A stretch of 52,522 bases of DNA, taken from Burkholderia sp. E7m39. GTDB lineage: Bacteria > Pseudomonadota > Gammaproteobacteria > Burkholderiales > Burkholderiaceae. Numbering within the stretch: the stretch's first letter is position 1; every line of letters begins with the position of its first letter. The notes under the pieces were generated by a model. That model searched no databases. It was not told the DNA's origin and was given only the letters and a program-made list of their open reading frames with translations. Below, piece by piece: positions 7,815 to 16,033 of the stretch. The stretch lies in contig BBSL01000346.1 of NCBI GenBank assembly GCA_001319865.1, positions 1 to 52,522 on the forward strand, read 5' to 3'. Both the position numbers and the translations under genes were made by a program.

Positions 7815-8207
7815 ATATGCATTCTATAAGCTGGAGCCGGTCCGAGCGAGCGCATCAGGTAGAAGAGTACCTTTCCAAAAATCGCATGAATTGGCGCTTG
7901 CAATTGGTCCGCGGAACGGCTTTTATCGGGTTAACCCGCCTCAATTTCAGCCTTCGACGTCGCGTTGTTGCAACAATGTGACAATTGACAAGCCCTCATC
8001 ATCGCGCGCCCGCGGGCCAAAAAATCCTTTAAAGAAAAATACTTAGCGACGTTATTTCTTCTGTTCCCGATTCCGGAAATGATTGTTGCGCCAAATTAAA
8101 GTAACCGATTCTCCATTAGTAATACACTTCGCTCCCCGACTCGACAGAACGCATCCAACGCGTTTTCTGCATTGGGATCTTCACGCAAAGTCTCGGAGTA
8201 ATAAAGC
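7815..8207. other. AT-rich porin upstream region
   Basis: This 390 bp stretch is clearly lower in GC than its neighbours and contains the porin promoter and leader. AT-rich runs such as TTTAAAGAAAAATACTTAG (8028-8045) and a TAATAC near 8120 are candidate promoter parts, but no pair at good spacing is convincing. It may also contain the start of a minus-strand RNA ending at the terminators to its left. No protein-coding frame is supported. Confidence 0.45.
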
Positions 8208-9362
8208 ATGAAAAAAACCCTTATCGTCGCGGGCATCCTCGGCGCGTTCGCGGCAAGCGCCAACGCACAGAGCAGCGTCACCCTGTACGGCACGCTGGAC
8301 GCCGGCCTCATCTACACGAACAACCAGGCTGGCCACAGCAACTGGCAGCAAGGCAGCGGCTCGGTGTCGGATACCTACTTCGGTCTGCGCGGCAGCGAAG
8401 ATCTCGGTAACGGCCTGCACGCAATCTTCACGTTGGAGAGCGGCTTCAACCTGAACAACGGCAGCTTCCGTGAGAACAACACGCTGTTCAACCGTCAGGC
8501 GTACGTCGGCCTGCAAAGCGACCAATACGGCGCGCTGACGCTCGGCCGTCAATATGACTCGGTGGTCGATTACCTGGCGCCGCTGTCGGCTGCGGGTTCG
8601 GGCTACGGCAACAACCTGGCCGGCCACCCATTCGACAACGACAACCTCGACAACTCGTTCTCGATCAAGAACTCCGTCAAGTACACGAGCGCGAACTACG
8701 CCGGCCTGCAGTTCGGCGGCCTGTACGGCTTCTCGAACAAGGCGGACGGCTTTGCCGACAACCGGGCGTGGAGCGCGGGCGCTTCGTACAAGAACGGTCC
8801 GTTGAACGTCGCGGCAGCTTACCTGCAACTGAACAACGCAGGCAGCAACAACACGAACGGCGCGATCTCGGCCGGCGCGGGCGGCGCGGCGCAGCTGGCT
8901 GCGCAGACGCAACGCACGTACGGCGTCGGCGCGAACTACACGTACGGCCCGGCGACCGCCGGCTTCGTGTACACGCACTCGCAGATGGACAACCTGCAGA
9001 GCGCGAACGTCGGCGGCACGTTCATCAACGGCCTGTCGGGCACGAACCTGCACCTCGACAACTATGAAATCAACGGCCGCTACGCGTTCACGCCGGCGCT
9101 GTCGGTTGCCGCTGCGTACACGTTCACGGACGGCAAGGTGTCGGGCTCGAACGGCGAAGGTTCGCCGAAGTGGCACACGGTTTCGCTGCAAGGCGACTAC
9201 TCGCTGAGCAAGCGCACCGACGTCTACCTGGAAGGCGTCTACCAGCACGCTTCGGGCAGCCTCGGCGACTTCGGCGCAAACGTCGCAGCGATCAACACGC
9301 TGACGCCGTCGTCGACGCAAAACCAGACGGCCGTCGCAGTCGGCCTGCGTCACCGCTTCTAA
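8208..9362 (+). CDS. Gram-negative outer membrane porin
   Basis: A 384-residue trimeric-porin-type beta-barrel that lets small hydrophilic solutes cross the outer membrane. A 20-residue signal peptide ends ASANA, and the mature chain starts QSSVTLYGTLDAGL, the standard opening of Burkholderiales porins (Gram-negative porin family, OmpC-like). The loop-3 region includes GRQYDSVVDYL, and the protein ends in Phe (VGLRHRF), the outer-membrane assembly signal. Mature strands are rich in aromatic-Gly alternation and Asn. A strong terminator at 9433-9469 closes a single-gene unit. Substrate preference cannot be deduced. Confidence 0.95.
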   Translation: MKKTLIVAGILGAFAASANAQSSVTLYGTLDAGLIYTNNQAGHSNWQQGSGSVSDTYFGLRGSEDLGNGLHAIFTLESGFNLNNGSFRENNTLFNRQAYVGLQSDQYGALTLGRQYDSVVDYLAPLSAAGSGYGNNLAGHPFDNDNLDNSFSIKNSVKYTSANYAGLQFGGLYGFSNKADGFADNRAWSAGASYKNGPLNVAAAYLQLNNAGSNNTNGAISAGAGGAAQLAAQTQRTYGVGANYTYGPATAGFVYTHSQMDNLQSANVGGTFINGLSGTNLHLDNYEINGRYAFTPALSVAAAYTFTDGKVSGSNGEGSPKWHTVSLQGDYSLSKRTDVYLEGVYQHASGSLGDFGANVAAINTLTPSSTQNQTAVAVGLRHRF

Positions 9363-9432
9363 GCCTCTTCCGACGACGCCATGTCTCTGTGCAGCGGGTG
9401 ACGATCCGCTGCGGCCATCGCGGTCATCGACG

Positions 9433-9469
9433 AAAACGCGCGCGTGCTGTTTAACGCGCGCGTTTTTTT
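9433..9469 (+). terminator. Rho-independent terminator after porin
   Basis: The arms AAAACGCGCGCG and CGCGCGCGTTTT enclose a loop TGCTGTTTAA and are followed by a run of seven T. It lies 70 bp after the porin stop. Confidence 0.9.
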
Positions 9470-9632
9470 ATCTTCGACGCGACAGTGTTTGCTCTACCAA
9501 CGTTTCTTCGACACGTTCTGCAACAATTTTTATTCGGTTTACTAATGATCTGACGGCACCGGACGTTAAATGCTCACAAGCGCCAGATATTTCCCACAAG
9601 GCGCCCGAATGAAAAACAACATCGGAGAGCAT

Positions 9633-10055
9633 ATGACGACGACATTCCAGCGCGCGAGCACGCTCGCGTTGATGCTGGCGGCGAGTTCGGCCGCACATGC
9701 CGGTCTGGATTGCAGCGGCTCGCACGGCGGCTGGCAGTGGCAGACATCGGATAGTTGGACGGGCACCGACAAACTCGGGCATTTCGCGGTATCGGCGCCG
9801 TTCGGCGCGATCGGCGGATATCTGATGCGTGACACGGCGCATCCCATTGTCTACGGCACGCTGATCGGCACGGTGCCCGGACTCGCGAAAGAAGTGATCG
9901 ACGGCACCTGCCGCACCGACGGCTTCTCGTACAAGGATCTCGCCGCCGACGCGCTCGGCGCGCTGACGGGCGCGGCGCTGGCGCACTGGGCGATCACGTA
10001 TCGCAGCAATGCGCACGGGACGACGGTGGGGCTGGCGTACACGAACCGGTTCTAG
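9633..10055 (+). CDS. YfiM/DUF2279-like envelope protein
   Basis: A 140-residue exported protein. The signal peptide (to about residue 23, AAHA) is followed by a short Cys-containing segment and TDKLGHFAVSAPFGAIGGYL, then VPGLAKEVIDG, GFSYKDLAADALGAL and a terminal YTNRF. The DKxxHF, KE..D and FS.KDLaaDa.G pattern resembles the YfiM/DUF2279 family of small membrane-associated proteins; this is a moderate-confidence match by motif. The start with ribosome site GGAGAGC (9624-9630) is chosen over in-frame ATGs at 9570 and 9609. Function is unknown. Confidence 0.7.
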   Translation: MTTTFQRASTLALMLAASSAAHAGLDCSGSHGGWQWQTSDSWTGTDKLGHFAVSAPFGAIGGYLMRDTAHPIVYGTLIGTVPGLAKEVIDGTCRTDGFSYKDLAADALGALTGAALAHWAITYRSNAHGTTVGLAYTNRF

Positions 10056-10271
10056 GCATCGTCGCCGACGGCGGAACTCGCGACCGGTTTCGAAATGTTT
10101 TCTAACACGATGCCGCATTCGCACATGAGGCGCGCCGGTATACTTCAAGCTGGGACGTGTTTGCAATCGTTGACACTCTTTCGACGATAAGCGCGCCCTC
10201 GGCGCAGTCGGCTTCTTTCGCGAAGCATCGGTGTTGGCTTGCGCCGCAGCACAAGGACGCCGACGACAATC

Positions 10272-10610
10272 ATGAAACGACTCATTCTTCTCGCTCCCCT
10301 CGCCATCCTCGCCGCGTGCGGCTCGTCGCGCGGCCCCGAAGGCAGCGCCTCCGCCGAACCGATGGTGTACGTGTCGTCGGCGCGCCCCGTGTCCGACATC
10401 GCGCGCTGCCTCGACAGCCGCCTGTCGCGCGTGCATGCATCGAAGGCCAACGGCATCACCGATCTGACGATTGGCTCGTCGTCGAACGGTTCGTATTTCA
10501 TTACGCTGACACCTTCGGGTCACGGCTCGGTGATCAAGGTCGTGCGCGGCTCGGGCGACGATCCACCCGAGGAAGAAATGCGCTTTGCGATTGCGCGTTG
10601 CGCGACTTGA
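10272..10610 (+). CDS. Small predicted lipoprotein
   Basis: A 112-residue protein with a lipoprotein signal peptide: MKRLILLAPLAILAAC gives lipobox LAAC with Cys16 as the lipid-modified residue. The mature part has a conserved-looking core DIARCLDSRLSRVH followed by beta-type sequence, and two Cys (about residues 46 and 110) that could pair. The family is unknown. The gene stands alone and ends at a strong terminator (10645-10675). It may be outer-membrane anchored, since residue +2 after the Cys is Gly rather than Asp. Confidence 0.8.
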   Translation: MKRLILLAPLAILAACGSSRGPEGSASAEPMVYVSSARPVSDIARCLDSRLSRVHASKANGITDLTIGSSSNGSYFITLTPSGHGSVIKVVRGSGDDPPEEEMRFAIARCAT

Positions 10611-10644
10611 TGTGTAAGTCTTCGTAACGGCACGATCGCCAGCC

Positions 10645-10675
10645 ATAGCCCGCGCACGTCGCGGGCTATTTTTTT
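10645..10675 (+). terminator. Rho-independent terminator
   Basis: A stem ATAGCCCGCG/CGCGGGCTAT with a five-base loop is followed by seven T. It closes the lipoprotein gene. Confidence 0.9.
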
Positions 10676-10737
10676 ATGCATGCTTCTGCGAAGATGGCCG
10701 CCCATCTTTTTCCGCGCCCACCGGCAGCGCGACTTCA

Positions 10738-11247
10738 ATGGCATCGAGCAACGCACATCACGCGACGGGCTGGGCGGCCGGCATCATCTCGGCGGCGCTG
10801 GCGGCGCAGCACGGATCGCACGGTCCGTTTCACGTGTGGCTGTGGCTGGCGTTCGCCGCGGGCGTCGCGGGCGCGACGGCGCCGGACTGGCTCGAAGTGG
10901 CGTGGTGGTCGCGCAAGAAGCGTTTATGGATCACGCATCGCACGGCGACGCACTGGGGGCTCGGCTGGCTCGCCGCGTTGTTCTTCGCGTGGCACGCGAT
11001 GCCGCATCATCCCGAGGCCGCCGTCGCGTTTGGATTCGCATGCGGCGGCGTGATGCACCTGCTCGCCGACTGGCCGAATCCGCTGGGCGTCCCCTGGATT
11101 CTCGGCCGTCATTCGCTGAACCTGTGGAACAGCGGACATTGCGACTTGCTCGTCGTCGCGGCGTCATGGGCGGGCGCGTGGTTCGTCGTTTCGCACGTGT
11201 GGATGCGCGGCACGGCACCATTGACGATGCTGAAGCACTTGCTATAG
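10738..11247 (+). CDS. DUF457/YdjM-type inner-membrane protein
   Basis: A 169-residue membrane protein with about four hydrophobic segments. The opening SNAHHATGWAAG and the later RTATHWGLGWL, GVMHLLADWPNPLGVPW and HSLNLWNSG carry the His/Asp pattern of the YdjM/DUF457 family ('metal-dependent hydrolase' membrane proteins, the family of E. coli LexA-regulated YdjM). The residues HRTATHW and HLLADWPNP are the conserved putative metal-binding positions. Enzymatic activity has not been shown for most members, so the hydrolase label is tentative. No LexA-type operator is evident upstream. The AGCS gene follows 61 bp downstream and may be cotranscribed. Confidence 0.85.
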   Translation: MASSNAHHATGWAAGIISAALAAQHGSHGPFHVWLWLAFAAGVAGATAPDWLEVAWWSRKKRLWITHRTATHWGLGWLAALFFAWHAMPHHPEAAVAFGFACGGVMHLLADWPNPLGVPWILGRHSLNLWNSGHCDLLVVAASWAGAWFVVSHVWMRGTAPLTMLKHLL

Positions 11248-11308
11248 CTTTCTCGTCTCATACAAAAACGCCTTCCAGCAAGGCTCAAAACGACACAGGG
11301 AGACACGC

Positions 11309-12913
11309 ATGGAAGACCTCTTCCGTTCCGTGAACGCATTGTTCGCCTTCATCGCGCCGATCTCGGACTTTCTCTGGGACTTCCCCACCAACTTTCACGC
11401 ATACGCCCGCATTCCCGTGCTCGGACAGTTTCCGTTCGCGATCCTGCTGCTGGTCGGCGTCGGCGTTCACTTCACGATCCGCACGCGCTTCATCCAGACG
11501 ATGCGCCCCGGCGACATCGTGCGCATCATGCTGCGCAGGCAATCGTCGCTTACGGGCGTGAGCGCGCTCGCTTCGTTCATGCTCGGACTCGCGATGCGCG
11601 CGGGTCCGGGCAATATCGTCGGCATCACGGGCGCGATTTCCGTGGGCGGGCCGGGCGCGTTGTTCTGGATGTGGGTCGCCGCGTTCTTCGGCATGGCGAC
11701 GGCCTTCATGGAGTCCACGCTCGCGCAGTTGTTCAAGGAGAAGAAACACGACGAGTTCGTCGGCGGGCTGCCGTTTTATGGGCGGCGCATTCTCGGCGAC
11801 AGGCGGATGGTCGGCACGTTTTTGTCGCTGGTGTTCATCGTCTACGCGCTCTTTAACGTGCCGCCGCAAACCTTCAACGTGTTCACCGCGATCGGCACGA
11901 TCGCCGATACCGTCGCGGGCACGCATCTCGCGCGCCAGTCGGGCGTCTACTACGCGATCGCGGCGTGCCTGATCGCCGCGTGCTCGTTCATCATCATGGG
12001 CGGCATCCGCCGCGTAACCGCTTACACCGATGTGCTCGTCCCCATCAAGGCCGCGCTGTTCTGCCTGATGTCGCTCGTCATCATCGCGATCAACCTGCCG
12101 CTGATTCCATATTTCTTCCGCGAAGTGTTCGTCGGTGCGTTCGCGCCGCATGCGCTGTTCGGCGGCGCGATTGGCACCGCGCTCGCACAAGGCGTCAAGC
12201 GCGGGCTGATGTCGAATGAAGCGGGACAAGGCACGATCACGATGGCGGCCGCGATCGCCGACAACGATCACCCGTGCGAACAGGGCTTCGTGCAAAGCCT
12301 CGGCGTGTTCTTCGACACGATGGTGATCTGCACGATGACGGGCTTCATCGTCGTGATGGCGCACGTGTGGACGGGCAGCGTCGACGGCCAGGCGTGGGAA
12401 TCGGTGCGCGCGTCGAAGATCACCGTTTATCTCGCTTCCGTGCAGACGCTGGTGCCCGCGTCCGTCGGCAATCTGATCCGCATCACGATGTGCGTCTGCT
12501 ACGGCCTCTTCGCGTTCACGACGCTGCTCGGCATGATTTCGTTCGCCGAAATCTCGGCTAACTTCATTTCGCGCAGCCGTGGCTTCATCGTGGGCATTCG
12601 CGTGACGGGCTCGCTCGTGTTCGTGCCGTTCGGCGCGCTGACCGTGCTGGCGGGACTCGAACTGCCGAACCTGTGGGCACTGTCCGACCTGATGAATATC
12701 GTGATGGTGCTGCTGAATGTGCCCATCGTGCTGGTGGGACAAGGTCTCGTCTACAAGGCGCTCGCGCATTATCGGGCAACGCGCGGGCGCGCCGACCGTT
12801 TCGTTTCGGCAGAAATCGGCGTGCGCACCGACTACTGGACGGCCGCCCAGCGCAGCGCCACGCCGCATCGCGACGACCATGAAGCCGCGCCGCGCGAGCG
12901 CATCGGCGGCTAG
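11309..12913 (+). CDS. Alanine/glycine:cation symporter (AGCS family)
   Basis: A 534-residue polytopic transporter of the AGCS family (AgcS/DagA), which imports alanine, glycine or related amino acids with sodium. Family hallmarks are LAMRAGPGNIVGITGAI near residues 93-109, the glycine-rich motif after the first helices, and SNEAGQGT near 302-309, the signature loop for substrate and sodium. Length is slightly above the usual 450-500, with a hydrophilic C-terminal tail. It converges on the FAD oxidoreductase gene, 9 bp apart. That neighbour and the semialdehyde dehydrogenase suggest import of an amino acid or imino acid, but substrate is inference. Confidence 0.93.
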   Translation: MEDLFRSVNALFAFIAPISDFLWDFPTNFHAYARIPVLGQFPFAILLLVGVGVHFTIRTRFIQTMRPGDIVRIMLRRQSSLTGVSALASFMLGLAMRAGPGNIVGITGAISVGGPGALFWMWVAAFFGMATAFMESTLAQLFKEKKHDEFVGGLPFYGRRILGDRRMVGTFLSLVFIVYALFNVPPQTFNVFTAIGTIADTVAGTHLARQSGVYYAIAACLIAACSFIIMGGIRRVTAYTDVLVPIKAALFCLMSLVIIAINLPLIPYFFREVFVGAFAPHALFGGAIGTALAQGVKRGLMSNEAGQGTITMAAAIADNDHPCEQGFVQSLGVFFDTMVICTMTGFIVVMAHVWTGSVDGQAWESVRASKITVYLASVQTLVPASVGNLIRITMCVCYGLFAFTTLLGMISFAEISANFISRSRGFIVGIRVTGSLVFVPFGALTVLAGLELPNLWALSDLMNIVMVLLNVPIVLVGQGLVYKALAHYRATRGRADRFVSAEIGVRTDYWTAAQRSATPHRDDHEAAPRERIGG

Positions 12914-12922
12914 CGAATCAGC

Positions 12923-14095
12923 TCACACGACGTTCTTCTCGACGATCGGCCGGTTCTCGAGCACGCGCTCGAAGCCAAGCGACGACAGATCGAGCGTCTC
13001 GTAGCGGCCGCGCAGGATCAGCTCGCTGACGCCGCGTCCCGTCGCCGGACCTTGCTGCAGGCCGTGTCCGCTGAAGCCGTTGGCGAAGATGCAGTTCTCG
13101 ATATCCGGATGACGGCCGATGATCGCGTTCTGATCGAGCACGTTGTACTCGTAGTAGCCGGACCAGCAATGCTCGACGCGCAGCGCCTCGAACTGCGGCA
13201 CGCGGTTCGCGAGCGTCGGCCAGATCACGTCGTCGAACAGCGCATGATCGACTTCGTCGAGGGGCAGATCGTCGGGATCATTGTCGGGCGACGGCGACGT
13301 GCCGCAGATGAACGACTGGCCCTCAGGACGAAAATAGACGCCCGTTGGGTCGATCAGCAGCGGACAATGCGCGAGCTTCGCGGGCGAGCTCACATTGAAG
13401 ATGCTGCGGCGGCGCGCGAACACTGGCAGCTCGATGTCCATCATCGACGCCACGCGGCGCGCCCACGCACCCGCCGCGTTCACGACGACATCGCATGCAA
13501 ACGTCTCGCCGCTTGATGTCGCCACGCGCGTGACGCGCCGCCCTTCACGATGCAGCGCGGTCACGTCGTCGGCGACATAGCGTGCGCCCAGCGCCTGCGC
13601 CTTCTTGCGCAGCGCCTGCACAAGACCGTAGCCGTCGAACCAGCCTTCGCCAGTTTCGCCGAACGCGCCTGCGCTCAGGTCGCTCGTGTTCAGCCACGGA
13701 AAGCGGGTATCGAGCGACGCCTTGTCGAGCAATGTGATGTCGGCGCCGAGGCGCTGTTGCAGCGCGTGATTCTCGCGCAGCGTCGCTTCACCCGAAGCTG
13801 TGGCGAGAAACAGATAGCCGCCTTCGTGCAGATCGATGGAAGGCTTTTCGCCGTCGATCTCCAGCCGCTCGCCGATCGAGCGCAGGAACTCGATGCCGAA
13901 CAGCGACATCTGGATCGACAACGGCGTCGAGAACTGCTGCCGGATCGACGCCGCCGACAACGCCGACGACGAGCGCGCATACGTCGGATCACGCTCGATC
14001 ACGGTCACGCTGACCGTCGGGTCCGACAGCCGCAAGAAATAGGCGATCGAACTGCCGATCACGCCTCCACCGACAACGACGACTTTCGAACTCAC
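12923..14095 (-). CDS. FAD-dependent oxidoreductase (DAO family)
   Basis: A 390-residue flavoenzyme of the glycine/D-amino-acid oxidase fold, acting on the C-N bond of an amine or imino acid. The N-terminus has the FAD Rossmann motif VVVVGGGVIGSS, ending in an acidic VIERD, and a C-terminal FSGHGLQQGPATGRG that closes the FAD site. The start is taken as GTG at 14095 because GGAG lies six bases upstream; ATG 14128 is the alternative, giving 11 more residues. It is encoded behind the ALDH7-type dehydrogenase on the same strand with a 114 bp gap. In Pseudomonas putida, AmaA (FAD-dependent pipecolate oxidase) pairs with AmaB, so L-pipecolate is a candidate substrate; other secondary amines are possible. 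Confidence 0.85.
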   Translation of the reverse strand: MSSKVVVVGGGVIGSSIAYFLRLSDPTVSVTVIERDPTYARSSSALSAASIRQQFSTPLSIQMSLFGIEFLRSIGERLEIDGEKPSIDLHEGGYLFLATASGEATLRENHALQQRLGADITLLDKASLDTRFPWLNTSDLSAGAFGETGEGWFDGYGLVQALRKKAQALGARYVADDVTALHREGRRVTRVATSSGETFACDVVVNAAGAWARRVASMMDIELPVFARRRSIFNVSSPAKLAHCPLLIDPTGVYFRPEGQSFICGTSPSPDNDPDDLPLDEVDHALFDDVIWPTLANRVPQFEALRVEHCWSGYYEYNVLDQNAIIGRHPDIENCIFANGFSGHGLQQGPATGRGVSELILRGRYETLDLSSLGFERVLENRPIVEKNVV

Positions 14096-14209
14096 AGGCC
14101 ACTCCAGACGAAGCGGGTCGACGGGCAACGGCTGCCCGCGACGGATTGAATGACGTTCAGGCAGACTGACGGAAGTAACGCGGCGCGCGAGGCGTGCCGC
14201 GTTCGGACC

Positions 14210-15709
14210 TCAGCCGATGTTGAAGTCGATGCCTTGCGCGAGCGGCAGCGCCGACGAGTAGTTGACCGTGTTCGTCGCGCGGCGCATGTAGGCCTTCCAC
14301 GCGTCCGAGCCCGACTCGCGCCCGCCGCCCGTTTCCTTCTCGCCGCCGAACGCGCCGCCGATCTCCGCGCCGCTCGGTCCGATGTTCACGTTCGCGATGC
14401 CGCAATCGCTGCCGGAAGCCGACATGAAGCGCTCGGCTTCGCGCAGGTCGGTGGTGAACGCGCACGACGACAGGCCGTGATGCGCGGCGTTGTTCGCGGC
14501 GATCGCGTCGTCGAAGTTCGTGTAGCGCAGCACGTAGAGAATCGGCGCGAACGTTTCCTTCAGCACGACGGCCGTTTGCGACGGCATTTCCACGAGCGCC
14601 GGGCGCACGTAGTAGCCGCCTTCGTGGCCCTTCACTTCGACGCGCTCGCCGCCGAACACCTTGCCGCCTTCCGCCGCCCCCTGTTGCAGCGCTTCCTGCA
14701 TGCGCGCGAACGACTGCTTGTCGATCAGCGGCCCCATCAGCGTGCCCTTTTCGAGCGGATTACCGATCGGAACCTTTGCATACAGTTGCTTCAGGCGCTC
14801 GACGGTCTGGTCGTACACGCTGTCGTGCACGAACAGGCGCCGCAGCGTCGTGCAGCGCTGACCCGCCGTGCCGACCGCCGAGAACAGAATGCCGCGCAGC
14901 GCGAGCTCCTGATCGGCCGTCTGCGCGACGATGCCCGCATTGTTGCCGCCGAGTTCGAGCAGCGACCGGCCAAAGCGCTTCGCCACTTCGACGCCGACCG
15001 TGCGGCCCATTTCCGTGCTGCCCGTCGCGCTGACGATCGACGCGCGCGGGTCCGCCACCAGTTTCGCGCCCACGTCGCGCCCGCCATTGACGACGGCCGT
15101 GAGACCCGCGGGCGCATCGCCGAATTCCTTCAGGGCTTCGTCGAGAATCCTGTTGACGGCGAGCGCCGTGAGCGGTGTTTTCTCCGACGGCTTCCACACG
15201 ACGGCATTGCCGCACACCAGTGCCAGCGCCGCGTTCCACGACCACACCGCCGCGGGGAAATTGAACGCCGAGATCACGACGCAGGTGCCCATCGGATGCC
15301 ACGATTCCGACATGCGATGGCCGGGACGCTCCGACGCGATCGTCAGACCGTAAAGCTGGCGCGACAGACCGACCGCGAAGTCGCAAATGTCGATCATTTC
15401 CTGCACTTCACCCAGGCCCTCTTGCAGGATCTTGCCCATTTCCAGCGTGATGAGGCTGCCGAGCGCCTGTTTCTTCTCGCGCAGACGCTCGCCGAGAATG
15501 CGCACGAGTTCGCCGCGGCGCGGCGCGGGCACGTTGCGCCATTGCTCGAAGGCCTGTTTCGCGTTGGCGAGCACCGTGTCGACTTGCGCCGCGCTGTGGC
15601 TCGCCACGCGGCCGATGAGTTCGCCCGTGATGGGCGAATGAACGGCGATGTCGCCCGCTTGTGCTGCGTCTGCAATGCCGAGTTCGGCGAGAATGCTCGA
15701 TGCGTTCAT
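14210..15709 (-). CDS. amaB: ALDH7-type semialdehyde dehydrogenase (AmaB-like)
   Basis: A 499-residue aldehyde dehydrogenase closest in pattern to family 7 (antiquitin; bacterial L-piperidine-6-carboxylate / alpha-aminoadipate semialdehyde dehydrogenase). It would oxidise aminoadipate semialdehyde to 2-aminoadipate with NAD(P)+. Seen directly are the catalytic Cys286 in GTAGQRCTT, general base Glu252 in LELGGNNAG, Asn150 in AFNFP and the cofactor loop SATGSTEMG. The ATG at 15709 with AAAGGAA upstream is chosen over a frame open to 15763. A promoter and TCGGAAA operators sit just upstream, facing the divergent cupin/XRE regulator. The gene symbol rests on family pattern and the neighbouring FAD enzyme. 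Confidence 0.88.
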   Translation of the reverse strand: MNASSILAELGIADAAQAGDIAVHSPITGELIGRVASHSAAQVDTVLANAKQAFEQWRNVPAPRRGELVRILGERLREKKQALGSLITLEMGKILQEGLGEVQEMIDICDFAVGLSRQLYGLTIASERPGHRMSESWHPMGTCVVISAFNFPAAVWSWNAALALVCGNAVVWKPSEKTPLTALAVNRILDEALKEFGDAPAGLTAVVNGGRDVGAKLVADPRASIVSATGSTEMGRTVGVEVAKRFGRSLLELGGNNAGIVAQTADQELALRGILFSAVGTAGQRCTTLRRLFVHDSVYDQTVERLKQLYAKVPIGNPLEKGTLMGPLIDKQSFARMQEALQQGAAEGGKVFGGERVEVKGHEGGYYVRPALVEMPSQTAVVLKETFAPILYVLRYTNFDDAIAANNAAHHGLSSCAFTTDLREAERFMSASGSDCGIANVNIGPSGAEIGGAFGGEKETGGGRESGSDAWKAYMRRATNTVNYSSALPLAQGIDFNIG

Positions 15710-15723
15710 TCCGGTTCCTTTGA

Positions 15724-15783
15724 TTTCCGATACGAAACAAAAGTAAGTTCGGAAACTATACACGCGGGCTTTTATGGCGACAA
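15724..15783 (-). promoter_or_regulatory. amaB promoter with TCGGAAA inverted-repeat operator
   Basis: On the minus strand a -35 TTGTCG (15783-15778) and -10 TATAGT (15760-15755) are spaced 17 bp. An inverted repeat TTTCCGA (15724-15730) and TCGGAAA (15749-15755) has one arm touching the -10 box. The same heptamer recurs at 15918-15924 and 15989-15995, so it is the likely binding sequence of the divergent regulator. Confidence 0.65.
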
Positions 15784-15917
15784 GCGGCGCTGCGACATGT
15801 TCTTGCGTGATGTCGCCGTGCGTGAAAACGGAAGGAAATCAGGGTTTTCCCGTGTTTCTACGACTCGCTCCTTTCGGCGGATCATGTGATCGGGCACACT
15901 GCACAGGTTGTTTCAGA

Positions 15918-15995
15918 TCGGAAAACGTTCGCCTGTCCGGCATGGCGGTCCCGCTGTCCGGCGGGTCGCGGGTGCGCGAATGTTATGATCGGAAA
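15918..15995 (+). promoter_or_regulatory. Regulator promoter region with TCGGAAA copies
   Basis: TCGGAAA occurs at 15918-15924 and 15989-15995. The second copy overlaps a -10-like TATGAT (15984-15989) about 45 bp before the cupin/XRE start, which suggests autoregulation. No good -35 is visible. Apart from these sites the 324 bp divergent gap holds no other feature. Confidence 0.5.
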
Positions 15996-16033
15996 CGCAA
16001 CGAAAGCGTCATGCCGCACTGTCAATCAAGCTC

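Noticed and set aside
11285..12880. 531-codon minus-strand open frame
   Set aside because: Antisense to the AGCS symporter; no motif, His/Arg/Glu-rich.
14150..15889. 579-codon plus-strand open frame
   Set aside because: It is antisense to the ALDH7-type gene, whose catalytic residues are clear. The product is Arg/His-rich low-complexity sequence, as expected for a high-GC antisense frame.
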